The position numbers and the translations under genes were made by a program. The notes under the pieces were generated by a model. That model ran no database searches. It was not told where the DNA came from and saw only the letters and a program-made list of their open reading frames with translations. DNA of 6,917 bases from Paracoccus sp. (in: a-proteobacteria) (GTDB lineage: Bacteria > Pseudomonadota > Alphaproteobacteria > Rhodobacterales > Rhodobacteraceae). Positions 1-4,915 of this stretch are shown here, piece by piece (position 1 is the first letter of the stretch; every line of letters begins with the position of its first letter). The stretch lies in the NCBI GenBank assembly GCA_018056045.1, contig JAGPGI010000149.1:1-6917 (forward strand), given 5' to 3'.

Positions 1-394
1 GGCCGCGCTCGGCCATGCCGGTGATCAGCGCCGAAGGCAGTTGATCGCCCATGAGCAGCAGCGCGCGCGGCGCCAGAGCCTCGATCACCTCGCGCACGGC
101 GCCGGGGTCGCGGGGCAAGGCCATATGAATGGCGCGCAGGTCGGGCGGCAGGCTGTCAGGGGCGGGGGCGGCGCCGCTGAAGGCAAAGCGCAGCCCCGGC
201 CGGCGAAGAAGCATCGCGCGAATCAGCGCCCCCACCGGCGGCGGATCATCGGCGCGCTCGGAGAGGTGGATCAGAATCAGCGGCCCTTCGCCCGGTGGCG
301 GGACCAGAGGCAAGGCCCGGTCGCTGCCAAAGGCCGCACGCCGGCGCAGATGCAACCACAGCGCCAGCGATGAGGTCGCGTCGGTGAATGCCAT
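1..394 (-). CDS. waaA: Kdo-transferase-like glycosyltransferase, N-terminal part (cut by window edge)
   Basis: The minus-strand frame is open from an ATG at 394 to the left edge: 131 codons, with no stop in the window. It begins MAFTDATSSLALWLHLRRR. An alpha/beta pattern follows, with PLILIHLSERADD at residues 38-50, RRPGLRFAFSG at 64-74 and ALLLMGDQLPSALITGMAERG at 111-131. This pattern fits the N-terminal Rossmann half of 3-deoxy-D-manno-octulosonic acid (Kdo) transferase, which adds Kdo to lipid A precursor at the inner membrane. The neighbour supports the call: DUF4170 genes commonly precede a Kdo-transferase gene in Rhodobacterales (recalled, not checked). The start lies 14 bp after the DUF4170 stop, so the two are probably co-transcribed. 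I see no good Shine-Dalgarno sequence; a CTG at 397 is in frame, but ATG is preferred. One oddity is that the canonical HAVSVGE-type motif with its catalytic Glu is not obvious. It could instead be a diverged GT-B paralogue. Confidence 0.6.
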   Translation of the reverse strand, partial: MAFTDATSSLALWLHLRRRAAFGSDRALPLVPPPGEGPLILIHLSERADDPPPVGALIRAMLLRRPGLRFAFSGAAPAPDSLPPDLRAIHMALPRDPGAVREVIEALAPRALLLMGDQLPSALITGMAERG

Positions 395-408
395 CAGCGC
401 GACGGCAC

Positions 409-654
409 TCAGCCGCCCAGTTCTTCGGTCGGGCTGACTTCGCGTTCCTCGTCGCGCAGGCGATGAAGATGGGCAATGAAATAACGGGTATGGGCGCTGT
501 CCACCGTGCGCTGCGCCTCGGCTTTCCAGGCGGCATGGGCGGATTGATAATCGGGATAAATGCCAACGACATGGATATTGTCGGTGTCACGGAACTCGGT
601 GCGCGAAGGGTCGATCAGTTCGCCACCGAAGACAAGGTGAAGGCGCTGCACCAT
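409..654 (-). CDS. DUF4170 domain-containing protein
   Basis: This is a complete 81-residue protein starting MVQRLHLVFGGELIDPSRTEF. It has the typical DUF4170 layout: a short beta strand (RLHLVFGGEL), a middle section DTDNIHVVGIYPDYQSAHAAWKA, and a C-terminal helix containing RYFIAHLHRLRDEE. The length matches the family, which are small soluble alphaproteobacterial proteins of unknown function. There is no signal peptide or membrane segment. The ATG at 654 is supported by a strong Shine-Dalgarno sequence, AGGAGA (plus 660-665), five bases upstream. The stop is 14 bp before the Kdo-transferase-like gene, so the pair forms an operon. That context suggests a link to LPS or envelope synthesis, which is inference from position only. 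Identification rests on recalled family sequence features. Confidence 0.88.
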   Translation of the reverse strand: MVQRLHLVFGGELIDPSRTEFRDTDNIHVVGIYPDYQSAHAAWKAEAQRTVDSAHTRYFIAHLHRLRDEEREVSPTEELGG

Positions 655-753
655 GATAGTCTCCTGAATTCGAAATTCGCCGCGAAACTAGCTGAGCTGA
701 CAGGGGGAACCAAGGCGAATTGTTTAAAAACAGGGTCGCTTGATGTTTGCGGC

Positions 754-761
754 GAATCATA
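754..761 (-). promoter_or_regulatory. Candidate -10 box (TATGAT) overlapping a GANTC methylation site
   Basis: On the minus strand TATGAT (761 to 756) matches the sigma-70 -10 consensus at five of six positions. It runs straight into GATTC, a CcrM-type GANTC site (plus 754-758). I find no good -35 at 16-18 bp spacing. In Caulobacter, GcrA acts with sigma-70 at GANTC-containing promoters, so a promoter for DUF4170 with a weak -35 is possible, with a leader of about 95 nt. This is inference. It is one of only two GANTC sites in the window touching a non-coding or start region, the other being at the argD start. Confidence 0.22.
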
Positions 762-789
762 AGGCAGGGTAATCATGTAGGGCCGACAG

Positions 790-837
790 AAAAGATAAAC
801 CCGGACAGGCCGAGCGTGGTGGTTAGGACTGTCCGGG
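790..837 (-). terminator. Intrinsic terminator, minus-facing (downstream of tRNA-Leu)
   Basis: A perfect 9-bp GC-rich inverted repeat, CCCGGACAG (800-808) and CTGTCCGGG (829-837), has a 20-nt loop. Read on the minus strand it is followed at once by TTTATCTTTT (799 to 790). This is the hairpin plus U-tract expected of Rho-independent termination. It would end a transcript coming from tRNA-Leu, about 175 bp upstream, and insulate the DUF4170 operon. The long loop lowers confidence a little. Confidence 0.6.
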
Positions 838-838
838 C

Positions 839-879
839 GGCAAGGGAAGATGAACCGGTCGTCTTCTCTTGCCCTTTTT
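839..879 (+). terminator. Intrinsic terminator, plus-facing, with no upstream plus-strand gene
   Basis: GGCAAGGGAAGA (839-850) pairs with TCTTCTCTTGCC (862-873) in a 12-bp stem with one G·U pair. The stem can extend three more pairs into the 11-nt loop. CTTTTT follows directly (874-879). The G·U pair becomes a C·A mismatch on the other strand, and no T-tract follows on the minus strand, so the orientation is plus. There is no known plus-strand gene for it to serve. Confidence 0.75.
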
Positions 880-883
880 CTGT

Positions 884-922
884 GATCGCGGGCGGCCGTC
901 CTTTGGATGGTCGCCTGCGATC
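884..922 (+). repeat. 18-bp stem-loop with three-base loop
   Basis: Bases 884-901 pair continuously with 905-922, leaving a TTT loop (902-904). Three of the 18 pairs are G·U (890/916, 895/911, 898/908), with no mismatches or bulges. On the minus strand these become C·A mismatches, so the structure is favoured in plus-strand RNA. No U-tract follows, so it is not a standard terminator. Function unknown. Confidence 0.7.
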
Positions 923-942
923 CGGCGATCCGACTACGGATC
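917..942. repeat. Tandem 8-mer (GCGATCCG x2) running into a 6-bp hairpin
   Basis: GCGATCCG occurs twice in perfect tandem (917-924 and 925-932). The second copy ends in GATCCG, which pairs with CGGATC at 937-942 across an ACTA loop. The first copy begins inside the right arm of the larger 884-922 stem, so the two structures are interlocked. Confidence 0.5.
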
Positions 943-1011
943 TGGCGCCGCTGTCCAGTTGGACGTGGCGTCAACTTGGTTAAATTATCGATAAGATAAA
1001 TTTGTCCGGGA

Positions 1012-1097
1012 TGGTGCGGGCGGCGGGACTCGAACCCGCACAGGCTTGCGCCCCAGGGAGTTTAAGTCCCATGCGTCTACCATTCCGCCACGCCCGC
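1012..1097 (-). tRNA. tRNA-Leu (UAA anticodon)
   Basis: The 86-nt gene includes an encoded CCA (plus 1012-1014). The acceptor stem GCGGGCG (1097-1091) pairs perfectly with CGCCCGC (1022-1016), with discriminator A. The D-arm is GCG/CGC around GAATGGTAGA. The anticodon loop CTTAAAC (1066-1060) gives UAA at 1064-1062, and a long type-II variable arm has a GGC/GCC stem closed by GCAA. The T-arm is GCGGG-TTCGAGT-CCCGC. The large variable arm and the A73 discriminator identify leucine. One minor oddity is that the outermost anticodon-stem pair (27-43) is U·U. It lies 61 bp after the metG stop on the same strand. Confidence 0.95.
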
Positions 1098-1106
1098 GCC
1101 ATGGAT

Positions 1107-1135
1107 TGGCTAGCGGGCGCAGGGGGGATTGGCAA
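1107..1135 (-). promoter_or_regulatory. Candidate tRNA-Leu promoter
   Basis: On the minus strand TTGCCA (1135-1130, five of six matches to TTGACA) is followed by a 17-bp spacer and TAGCCA (1112-1107, a poor -10). The predicted start near 1100 would leave a leader of about 3 nt before the tRNA. Spacing and position fit; the -10 is weak, and transcription could instead come from metG. Confidence 0.3.
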
Positions 1136-1140
1136 GGCTT

Positions 1141-1154
1141 GGCCGCTTGCGGCC
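1141..1154 (-). repeat. Short GC hairpin just after the metG stop
   Basis: GGCCGC and GCGGCC face each other around TT, five bases beyond the metG stop codon. No T-tract follows on the minus strand, so it is not a standard intrinsic terminator. It could protect the metG 3' end or assist Rho-dependent termination. Read-through into tRNA-Leu seems possible. Confidence 0.35.
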
Positions 1155-1158
1155 GGGC

Positions 1159-2877
1159 CTAGCTGCGGATGCCCTTGAACCGCTCTTGCCATTCGTCGCG
1201 GCTTTCGTCGCTGATCTTGGCAAACAGCACTTCGGGGACGGTGAATGCGTGGCCGGCGGGCAGAACCTCAAGCGCGGCGCCCACATCTGCGGGCCAGTCG
1301 CGGTTCTCGGTCTGCATGGCGGCCAGCATGGCATCCGCCGCAAAGGGGATAAAGGGCGCCGACAGCACCGCATAGAGCCGGATCAGGTTCAGGCCCAGCC
1401 GGACCTGCATCGCGGCCTTTTCCGGGTCGGTCTTGAAGGTGGACCAGGGCGCGGCCGATTGCAGGTATTCGTTGCCCAAGACCCAGATCGCGCGCAGTTC
1501 GGCGGCGGATTTGCGCACCTCGGTATGGTCCATGAAGCCTTCATAGGCGCGGATTTTCTGGTCCAGCGTGGCGATCAGCTCCAGCTCCTCGGGGCCGTAT
1601 TCGCCACCTTCGGGGATCACCTCGCCGAATTTCGAGCGGCAGAACTTGGTGATGCGGCTGACGAAATTGCCCAGAACGTCCGCGAGGTCCTTGTTCACGG
1701 ATTGCTGGAAATTGTCCCAGGTGAACTCGCTGTCCCCCGATTCGGGGGCGTGGGACAAGAGCCACCAGCGCCAGTAATCGGCCGGCAGGATCGACAGCGC
1801 CTGATCCATGAACACGCCGCGACCCTGGCTGGTCGAGAACTGCCCGCCGTCATAGGTCAGGTAGTTAAAAGACTTGATATAATCGACCATCTTCCACGGC
1901 TCGCCCGAGCCGATGATGGTGGCCGGAAAGCCCAGCGTGTGGAAGGGCACGTTATCCTTGCCCATGAACTGGGTGTAGGTGACGTCCGCCGCGCCCTCGT
2001 CCAGACGCCACCAGCGGCGCCATGCGCTGTCGGGCAGGCCCTTGGCATCGGCGCCCTCGGCGGTGCCGGCGATATATTCGATGGGGGCGTCGAACCAGAC
2101 GTAGAAGACCTTGCCCTCCATCCCCGGCCAGGGCGCGTCGCCTTTCTTGACCGGAATGCCCCAGTCCAGATCGCGGGTGATGCCGCGGTCCTGCAACCCG
2201 TCGCCGTCATTGAGCCATTTGCGCGCAATCGAGGTGGTCAGGATCGGCCAGTCGGTCTTGCTGTCGATCCAGGCCGAAATCTGGTCCTTCAGCGCGCGCT
2301 GACGCAGATAGAGATGCTTGGTCGCCCGCACCTCAAGGTTGGTCGAGCCGCTGATGGCGCTGCGCGGGTCGATCAGGTCGGTCGGGTCAAGCTGCTTGGT
2401 GCAGTTCTCGCACTGATCGCCGCGCGCCTTGTCATAGCCGCAATTGGGGCAGGTGCCCTCGATATAGCGGTCGGGCAGGAAGCGGCCGTCGTCGATGGAA
2501 TAGACCTGGCTTTCCTCGACCTCGCTGATCCAGCCGTTCTCGTCCAGCTTGCCGGCGAAATGCTGGGTCAGGACGTGGTTGCGCTCGCTGGACGAGCGCC
2601 CGAAATGGTCGAAGGACAGGCCGAAATCGCGGGCGATCCCGGCCTGAATGCCGTGCATTTCGGCGCAATAGACCGGGACCGGCTTGCCGGCCTTTTTGGC
2701 GGCCAGCTCGGCCGGGGTGCCATGTTCGTCGGTGGCGCAGATGAACATCACCTCATGCCCGCGCTGGCGCAGATAGCGCGCATACAGATCCGCCGGCAGC
2801 TGCGAGCCGACCAGATTGCCGAGGTGTTTGATCCCGTTGATATAGGGGATCGCCGAGGTGATGAGATGCCGCGCCAT
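1159..2877 (-). CDS. metG: Methionyl-tRNA synthetase (MetRS)
   Basis: This 572-residue cytosolic class I synthetase charges tRNA-Met, including the initiator, with methionine using ATP. The catalytic Rossmann domain opens with [20 protein letters not shown], whose HLGN at residues 18-21 is the HIGH motif. A CP insert carries one zinc knuckle, C143-x2-C146 and C156-x2-C159. [11 protein letters not shown] lies at 259-269, and the KMSKS-position signature reads QFSTSQGRG at 346-354, so both lysines of KMSKS are replaced. The rest is the helical anticodon-binding domain; there is no C-terminal EMAP/Trbp111-like extension, giving a compact enzyme. The ATG at 2877 has AGGA seven bases upstream. The gene diverges from the membrane-protein gene at 3085, with 207 bp between them, and tRNA-Leu follows 61 bp downstream. 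Confidence 0.97.
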   Translation of the reverse strand: MARHLITSAIPYINGIKHLGNLVGSQLPADLYARYLRQRGHEVMFICATDEHGTPAELAAKKAGKPVPVYCAEMHGIQAGIARDFGLSFDHFGRSSSERNHVLTQHFAGKLDENGWISEVEESQVYSIDDGRFLPDRYIEGTCPNCGYDKARGDQCENCTKQLDPTDLIDPRSAISGSTNLEVRATKHLYLRQRALKDQISAWIDSKTDWPILTTSIARKWLNDGDGLQDRGITRDLDWGIPVKKGDAPWPGMEGKVFYVWFDAPIEYIAGTAEGADAKGLPDSAWRRWWRLDEGAADVTYTQFMGKDNVPFHTLGFPATIIGSGEPWKMVDYIKSFNYLTYDGGQFSTSQGRGVFMDQALSILPADYWRWWLLSHAPESGDSEFTWDNFQQSVNKDLADVLGNFVSRITKFCRSKFGEVIPEGGEYGPEELELIATLDQKIRAYEGFMDHTEVRKSAAELRAIWVLGNEYLQSAAPWSTFKTDPEKAAMQVRLGLNLIRLYAVLSAPFIPFAADAMLAAMQTENRDWPADVGAALEVLPAGHAFTVPEVLFAKISDESRDEWQERFKGIRS

Positions 2878-2951
2878 GTCCGGGTCCTGAAAGCTGCTTC
2901 TGCGCTGTTTACCGGCGGCGCGAGGCGAAGGCCAGTGTCTCGGGGCAGGCT

Positions 2952-2977
2952 GTCACGGTTCCGTCATGGTCTTGTCA
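2952..2977. repeat. Three GTCA elements phased at 11 bp in the metG leader region
   Basis: GTCA occurs at 2952, 2963 and 2974, exactly 11 bp apart, within partly similar 10-11-mers (TGTCACGGTT, CGTCATGGTC, TGTCATCCGG). This is about one helical turn each, upstream of metG and between two divergent genes. It could be a regulator half-site array or chance; I recognise no specific operator. Confidence 0.25.
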
Positions 2978-3084
2978 TCCGGGGGAGGGGTTTCTAACTG
3001 TGATCCAGCGGCAGGTTAACCAAGCGTTGTGTCACTGCGGTCGTCGCGCCCTCAGGATCCATCTGCAAGAGAACCCAGCGCCCC

Positions 3085-3786
3085 ATGACAGGGAACGACC
3101 CCCTACATCCCGCCTTCACCCTTGCCGTCATGCTTGCCGCCACGCTGATGTTTCTGGGCGTGGACCTTGCGCTGCATGAATCCGTCGCGGTGATCTTCAA
3201 GGAAGGCCACACGATCGAGCTGATGTCGGCGGTGTTTTTGGCGTTCGCGGCCGGGCTGTGGTGGGTGACGGGGGCCGATGACATGCGGGGGCGGCAGTGG
3301 CATATCCCGGCCATCCTGACGCTGATGACGCTGCGCGAGCTGGATTTCGACAAGCGCTTCACCTCGGAAGGGGTGCTGCAACTGCGGCTTTACTCGGGGC
3401 CGTCGCCGCTTTGGGAAAAGCTGCTCGGGCTGGCGGTGATCGCGTTGATCCTGATCTGCGGCTGGCGGTTGCTGACGATCACGATGCCGCGCTGGTGGGC
3501 CGGGCTGCGGGCGGGCCTGCCGTCAAGCTGGCTTGCCGGGCTGGCGGCGCTGCTGGTGGTGGTGGCGAAGTCGCTGGACGGGCTGGATCGCAAGCTGGCG
3601 GATTTCGGCGTCATCCTTGTGCCCGAATATGGCACGCTGGCCGGGCGGGTCGAGGAACTGCTGGAGCTGGCCGCCTTCATGATGCTGGTGCAGGCGCTGG
3701 TCTATTTCCTGCACTGCCGCCGCAGGATCACCGCGACCCGCCTTGTGCCAGCGCCTTACGCAGCGTTCCTGCCACACTGGCACTAA
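3085..3786 (+). CDS. Uncharacterised multi-pass membrane protein
   Basis: A 233-residue protein with about five hydrophobic segments, near residues 10-30, 44-62, 112-130, 147-163 and 191-210. A charged stretch between the second and third reads [15 protein letters not shown] (residues 82-96). Polar loops contain [14 protein letters not shown] (162-175) and an acidic VEELLEL (189-195) just before the last segment. I do not recognise a named family and assign no function. The ATG at 3085 is the only start codon before an upstream in-frame stop at 3001, but its ribosome-binding site is weak (AAGAGA 12 bases away). The gene diverges from metG, and its last 59 bp overlap the convergent NUDIX gene, so the C-terminal tail ([11 protein letters not shown] to HWH) is read on both strands. 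GC-rich codon use matches its neighbours. Confidence 0.75.
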   Translation: MTGNDPLHPAFTLAVMLAATLMFLGVDLALHESVAVIFKEGHTIELMSAVFLAFAAGLWWVTGADDMRGRQWHIPAILTLMTLRELDFDKRFTSEGVLQLRLYSGPSPLWEKLLGLAVIALILICGWRLLTITMPRWWAGLRAGLPSSWLAGLAALLVVVAKSLDGLDRKLADFGVILVPEYGTLAGRVEELLELAAFMMLVQALVYFLHCRRRITATRLVPAPYAAFLPHWH

Positions 3787-4153
3787 GGGGCGGGCGCCCC
3801 TCAAGCACATCGGCGACCGCGATCCATGCCGCGTCCCGCGCGTCATCGGCGGCCACCGGGTCGCCCGAGACATGCTCGCATAGCACTACCGCCAGCAGGA
3901 AATGGAAACGCAGGGCGCCATCGGCCCCGCGTTCGATCACGTCGATATTGTCCAGATAGGCGCGGGGACGGGCGATGACGCCGGTTTCCTCGGCCAGTTC
4001 GCGGGCGGCGGCCTCAAGGGCCGTCTCGCCCGGCTCGACATGGCCGCCGGGAAAACCCCACAGCCCGGCATCGGGCGGGTTGCGGCGCTGGACCAGCAAA
4101 ACCCGGTCACCGTCCAGCACCACCGCCAGCGCGGCAAGGCGGGGGAAATGCAT
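3728..4153 (-). CDS. NUDIX hydrolase
   Basis: A 141-residue single-domain NUDIX protein. NUDIX enzymes cleave nucleoside diphosphates linked to another group, with a divalent metal, in the cytosol. The full Nudix box (G-x5-E-x7-RE-hydrophobic-x-EE-x-G-hydrophobic) runs from G37 to V59: G37, E43, R51, E52, E55, E56, G58. It is preceded by [19 protein letters not shown]. The N-terminus [19 protein letters not shown] is the usual first strands. Substrate cannot be read from sequence; ADP-ribose-type and housecleaning NTP activities are both possible. The ATG at 4153 has AAGGG seven bases upstream, and this Shine-Dalgarno overlaps the gcrA stop codon (10-bp gap between genes), so translation is probably coupled. 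Its 3' end overlaps the convergent membrane-protein gene by 59 bp. Confidence 0.93.
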   Translation of the reverse strand: MHFPRLAALAVVLDGDRVLLVQRRNPPDAGLWGFPGGHVEPGETALEAAARELAEETGVIARPRAYLDNIDVIERGADGALRFHFLLAVVLCEHVSGDPVAADDARDAAWIAVADVLEGRPPLSASVAGTLRKALAQGGSR

Positions 4154-4163
4154 CCCCCGACCC

Positions 4164-4784
4164 TTAGCGGCGGCGGTCGCGGCGCGAGCTCATCGGCTGG
4201 AAGGCCACGCCGACATGCGCCTCGCAATAGGGTTTGCCGGCGACCGAGGGCAGGCCGCAGAACCAGAACTTGTCCGTTGCCGGATCGCCGATCGGCCATT
4301 TGCAGGTCCGTTCGGTCAGTTCCATCAGGCTCAGCTTGCGGGCGCGCTTTTCGACCTCGCGGACCGAGGCCAGCGCCTCGGGGCTGATTTCATTGGCCGA
4401 GGGTTGCGGCGGCAGCGGCTGGCCGGCCGGCACGATGGGCCGGCGGTTGAAATTGCTGGCGGCGACGGCCGGGGTGGTTTCCGGCTCGGGCTCGGGCCTG
4501 GCCTCGGGGGCTGCGGCGGCAGCCGGCTTGGGCTCGGGCGCAGGCTCGGGTGCCGGTTTCGGCGCGGCGGCGGCTGGCGCAGCTGCGGCGGCCGGCTTGG
4601 CCTCGGGGGCCGGGGCTGCGGCCTCGGGCGCCTCGTCGTTGCGGTTCGACAGGCCCAGCCGGTGGACCTTGCCGATCACGGCATTGCGGGTCACACCGCC
4701 CAGTTCCTTGGCGATCTGGCTGGCCGACTGTCCTTCGGCCCACATGCGTTTCAGCGTCTCGACGCGCTCATCGGTCCAGGACAT
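4164..4784 (-). CDS. gcrA: GcrA cell-cycle regulator
   Basis: A 206-residue protein. Its N-terminal helix-turn-helix (residues 1-46), [20 protein letters not shown] followed by [15 protein letters not shown], is the GcrA signature. An Ala/Pro/Glu linker fills about 51-108. The conserved C-terminal part has CKWPIGDP (161-168), FWFCGLP (173-179) and [10 protein letters not shown] (186-195), with C161, C176, C187 and H190 as possible metal ligands. In Caulobacter GcrA binds the sigma-70 holoenzyme through its C-terminus and activates promoters with CcrM-methylated GANTC sites. The ATG at 4784 is chosen over an upstream in-frame GTG at 4802, because AGGAAAGG lies between them, correctly placed for the ATG. 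It is longer than the Caulobacter protein (about 173 residues, from memory) because of the linker. It is first in an operon with the NUDIX gene and diverges from the permease gene. Confidence 0.96.
   Translation of the reverse strand: MSWTDERVETLKRMWAEGQSASQIAKELGGVTRNAVIGKVHRLGLSNRNDEAPEAAAPAPEAKPAAAAAPAAAAPKPAPEPAPEPKPAAAAAPEARPEPEPETTPAVAASNFNRRPIVPAGQPLPPQPSANEISPEALASVREVEKRARKLSLMELTERTCKWPIGDPATDKFWFCGLPSVAGKPYCEAHVGVAFQPMSSRRDRRR
4461..4634 (-). repeat. Low-complexity Ala/Pro/Glu linker within gcrA
   Basis: About 58 codons, almost all Ala, Pro, Glu or Lys, include [20 protein letters not shown] and similar imperfect repeats. The DNA is correspondingly GC-rich and repetitive, prone to slippage and to long false open frames on the other strand. 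The linker probably separates the DNA-binding and sigma-binding ends. Confidence 0.75.
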
Positions 4785-4790
4785 GGTTCG

Positions 4791-4798
4791 CCTTTCCT
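4791..4798 (-). promoter_or_regulatory. gcrA ribosome-binding site
   Basis: AGGAAAGG on the minus strand sits six bases before the ATG at 4784. It lies inside the longer frame that would start at GTG 4802, so it fixes the gcrA start at 4784. It directly abuts the base of the hairpin at 4799-4820. Confidence 0.75.
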
Positions 4799-4820
4799 GC
4801 ACCGGGGACGAACCCGGTGC
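4799..4820 (-). promoter_or_regulatory. 8-bp hairpin in the gcrA leader, touching the ribosome-binding site
   Basis: GCACCGGG (4799-4806) and CCCGGTGC (4813-4820) form a perfect 8-bp stem with a six-base loop. In the gcrA mRNA the stem ends exactly where the Shine-Dalgarno sequence begins, with no spacer. It may modulate translation start or protect the 5' end. No T-tract follows, so it is not a terminator. Confidence 0.5.
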
Positions 4821-4877
4821 CCTTCACTCTGGTGACTTCAATTCCGCGGAACCCGGCCTTAAACCGGGGGATAGCCA

Positions 4878-4906
4878 GATTTACCCGTCCGAAGCCGCAA
4901 ATTCAA
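4878..4906 (-). promoter_or_regulatory. Candidate gcrA promoter
   Basis: On the minus strand TTGAAT (4906-4901), a 17-bp spacer and TAAATC (4883-4878) form a moderate sigma-70-like pair, predicting a start near 4871 and a leader of about 87 nt holding the 4799-4820 hairpin. The -35 overlaps the permease ribosome-binding site on the opposite strand. The -10 matches only three of six positions. There is no GANTC site in this divergent region. Confidence 0.3.
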
Positions 4907-4915
4907 GGAGCGCCG

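Larger units (their letters stand above)
781..879 (+). ncRNA. Candidate small RNA ending at a plus-strand intrinsic terminator
   Basis: A convincing plus-strand terminator at 839-879 has no plus-strand gene anywhere to its left in the window, since everything there is coded on the minus strand. The simplest reading is a short plus-strand transcript beginning somewhere after about 720. Its 3' half would fold into two adjacent stem-loops, at 800-837 and 839-873. The 5' end given is arbitrary. The only promoter-like pair I found (TTGCGG at 747-752, TAATCA at 770-775, 17-bp spacer) is weak. I do not recognise an Rfam family; it does not fit 6S RNA or SRP RNA as I recall them. Confidence 0.3.
655..1011. 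other. Gene-free, hairpin-rich intergenic stretch between tRNA-Leu and DUF4170
   Basis: No credible coding region lies in these 357 bp: the short open frames show no family pattern or ribosome-binding site. From left to right it holds the DUF4170 5' leader, with a GAATC site at 754-758 overlapping a TATGAT on the minus strand. Next come a minus-facing terminator (790-837), a plus-facing terminator (839-879) and an 18-bp stem-loop (884-922). A tandem 8-mer (917-932), a 6-bp hairpin (927-942) and a small palindromic pair GTCCA/TGGAC (953-964) follow. An AT-rich island ends the stretch, with a perfect palindrome TTATCGATAA at 985-994. The density of structure suggests RNA output or at least transcription boundaries. 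Confidence 0.8.

Noticed and set aside
781..879. Identification of the candidate RNA as 6S or SRP RNA
   Set aside because: The adjacent separate stem-loops do not match the long rod of 6S RNA or the conserved SRP loop as I recall them.
615..974. A 119-codon minus-strand frame in the intergenic stretch
   Set aside because: It overlaps the terminators and the DUF4170 start, has no ribosome-binding site and resembles no protein.
1103..1134. Direct repeat GGATTGGC (1103-1110 and 1127-1134) as an attachment site beside the tRNA
   Set aside because: It is only 8 bp, both copies lie in the short spacer upstream of the tRNA 5' end, and no integrase or mobile DNA is present.
1129..2997. A 622-codon open frame on the plus strand opposite metG
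   Set aside because: It is an antisense shadow of a well-identified MetRS in GC-rich DNA, with no family pattern or ribosome-binding site.
4785..4802. An earlier GTG start for gcrA at 4802
   Set aside because: The only Shine-Dalgarno sequence lies downstream of it, and known GcrA proteins begin MSWT-like.
4550..4915. A 122-codon N-terminal extension of the permease
   Set aside because: It is antisense to gcrA, lacks a ribosome-binding site and has Pro/Arg-rich shadow composition. AAGGAG before ATG 4916 marks the start.
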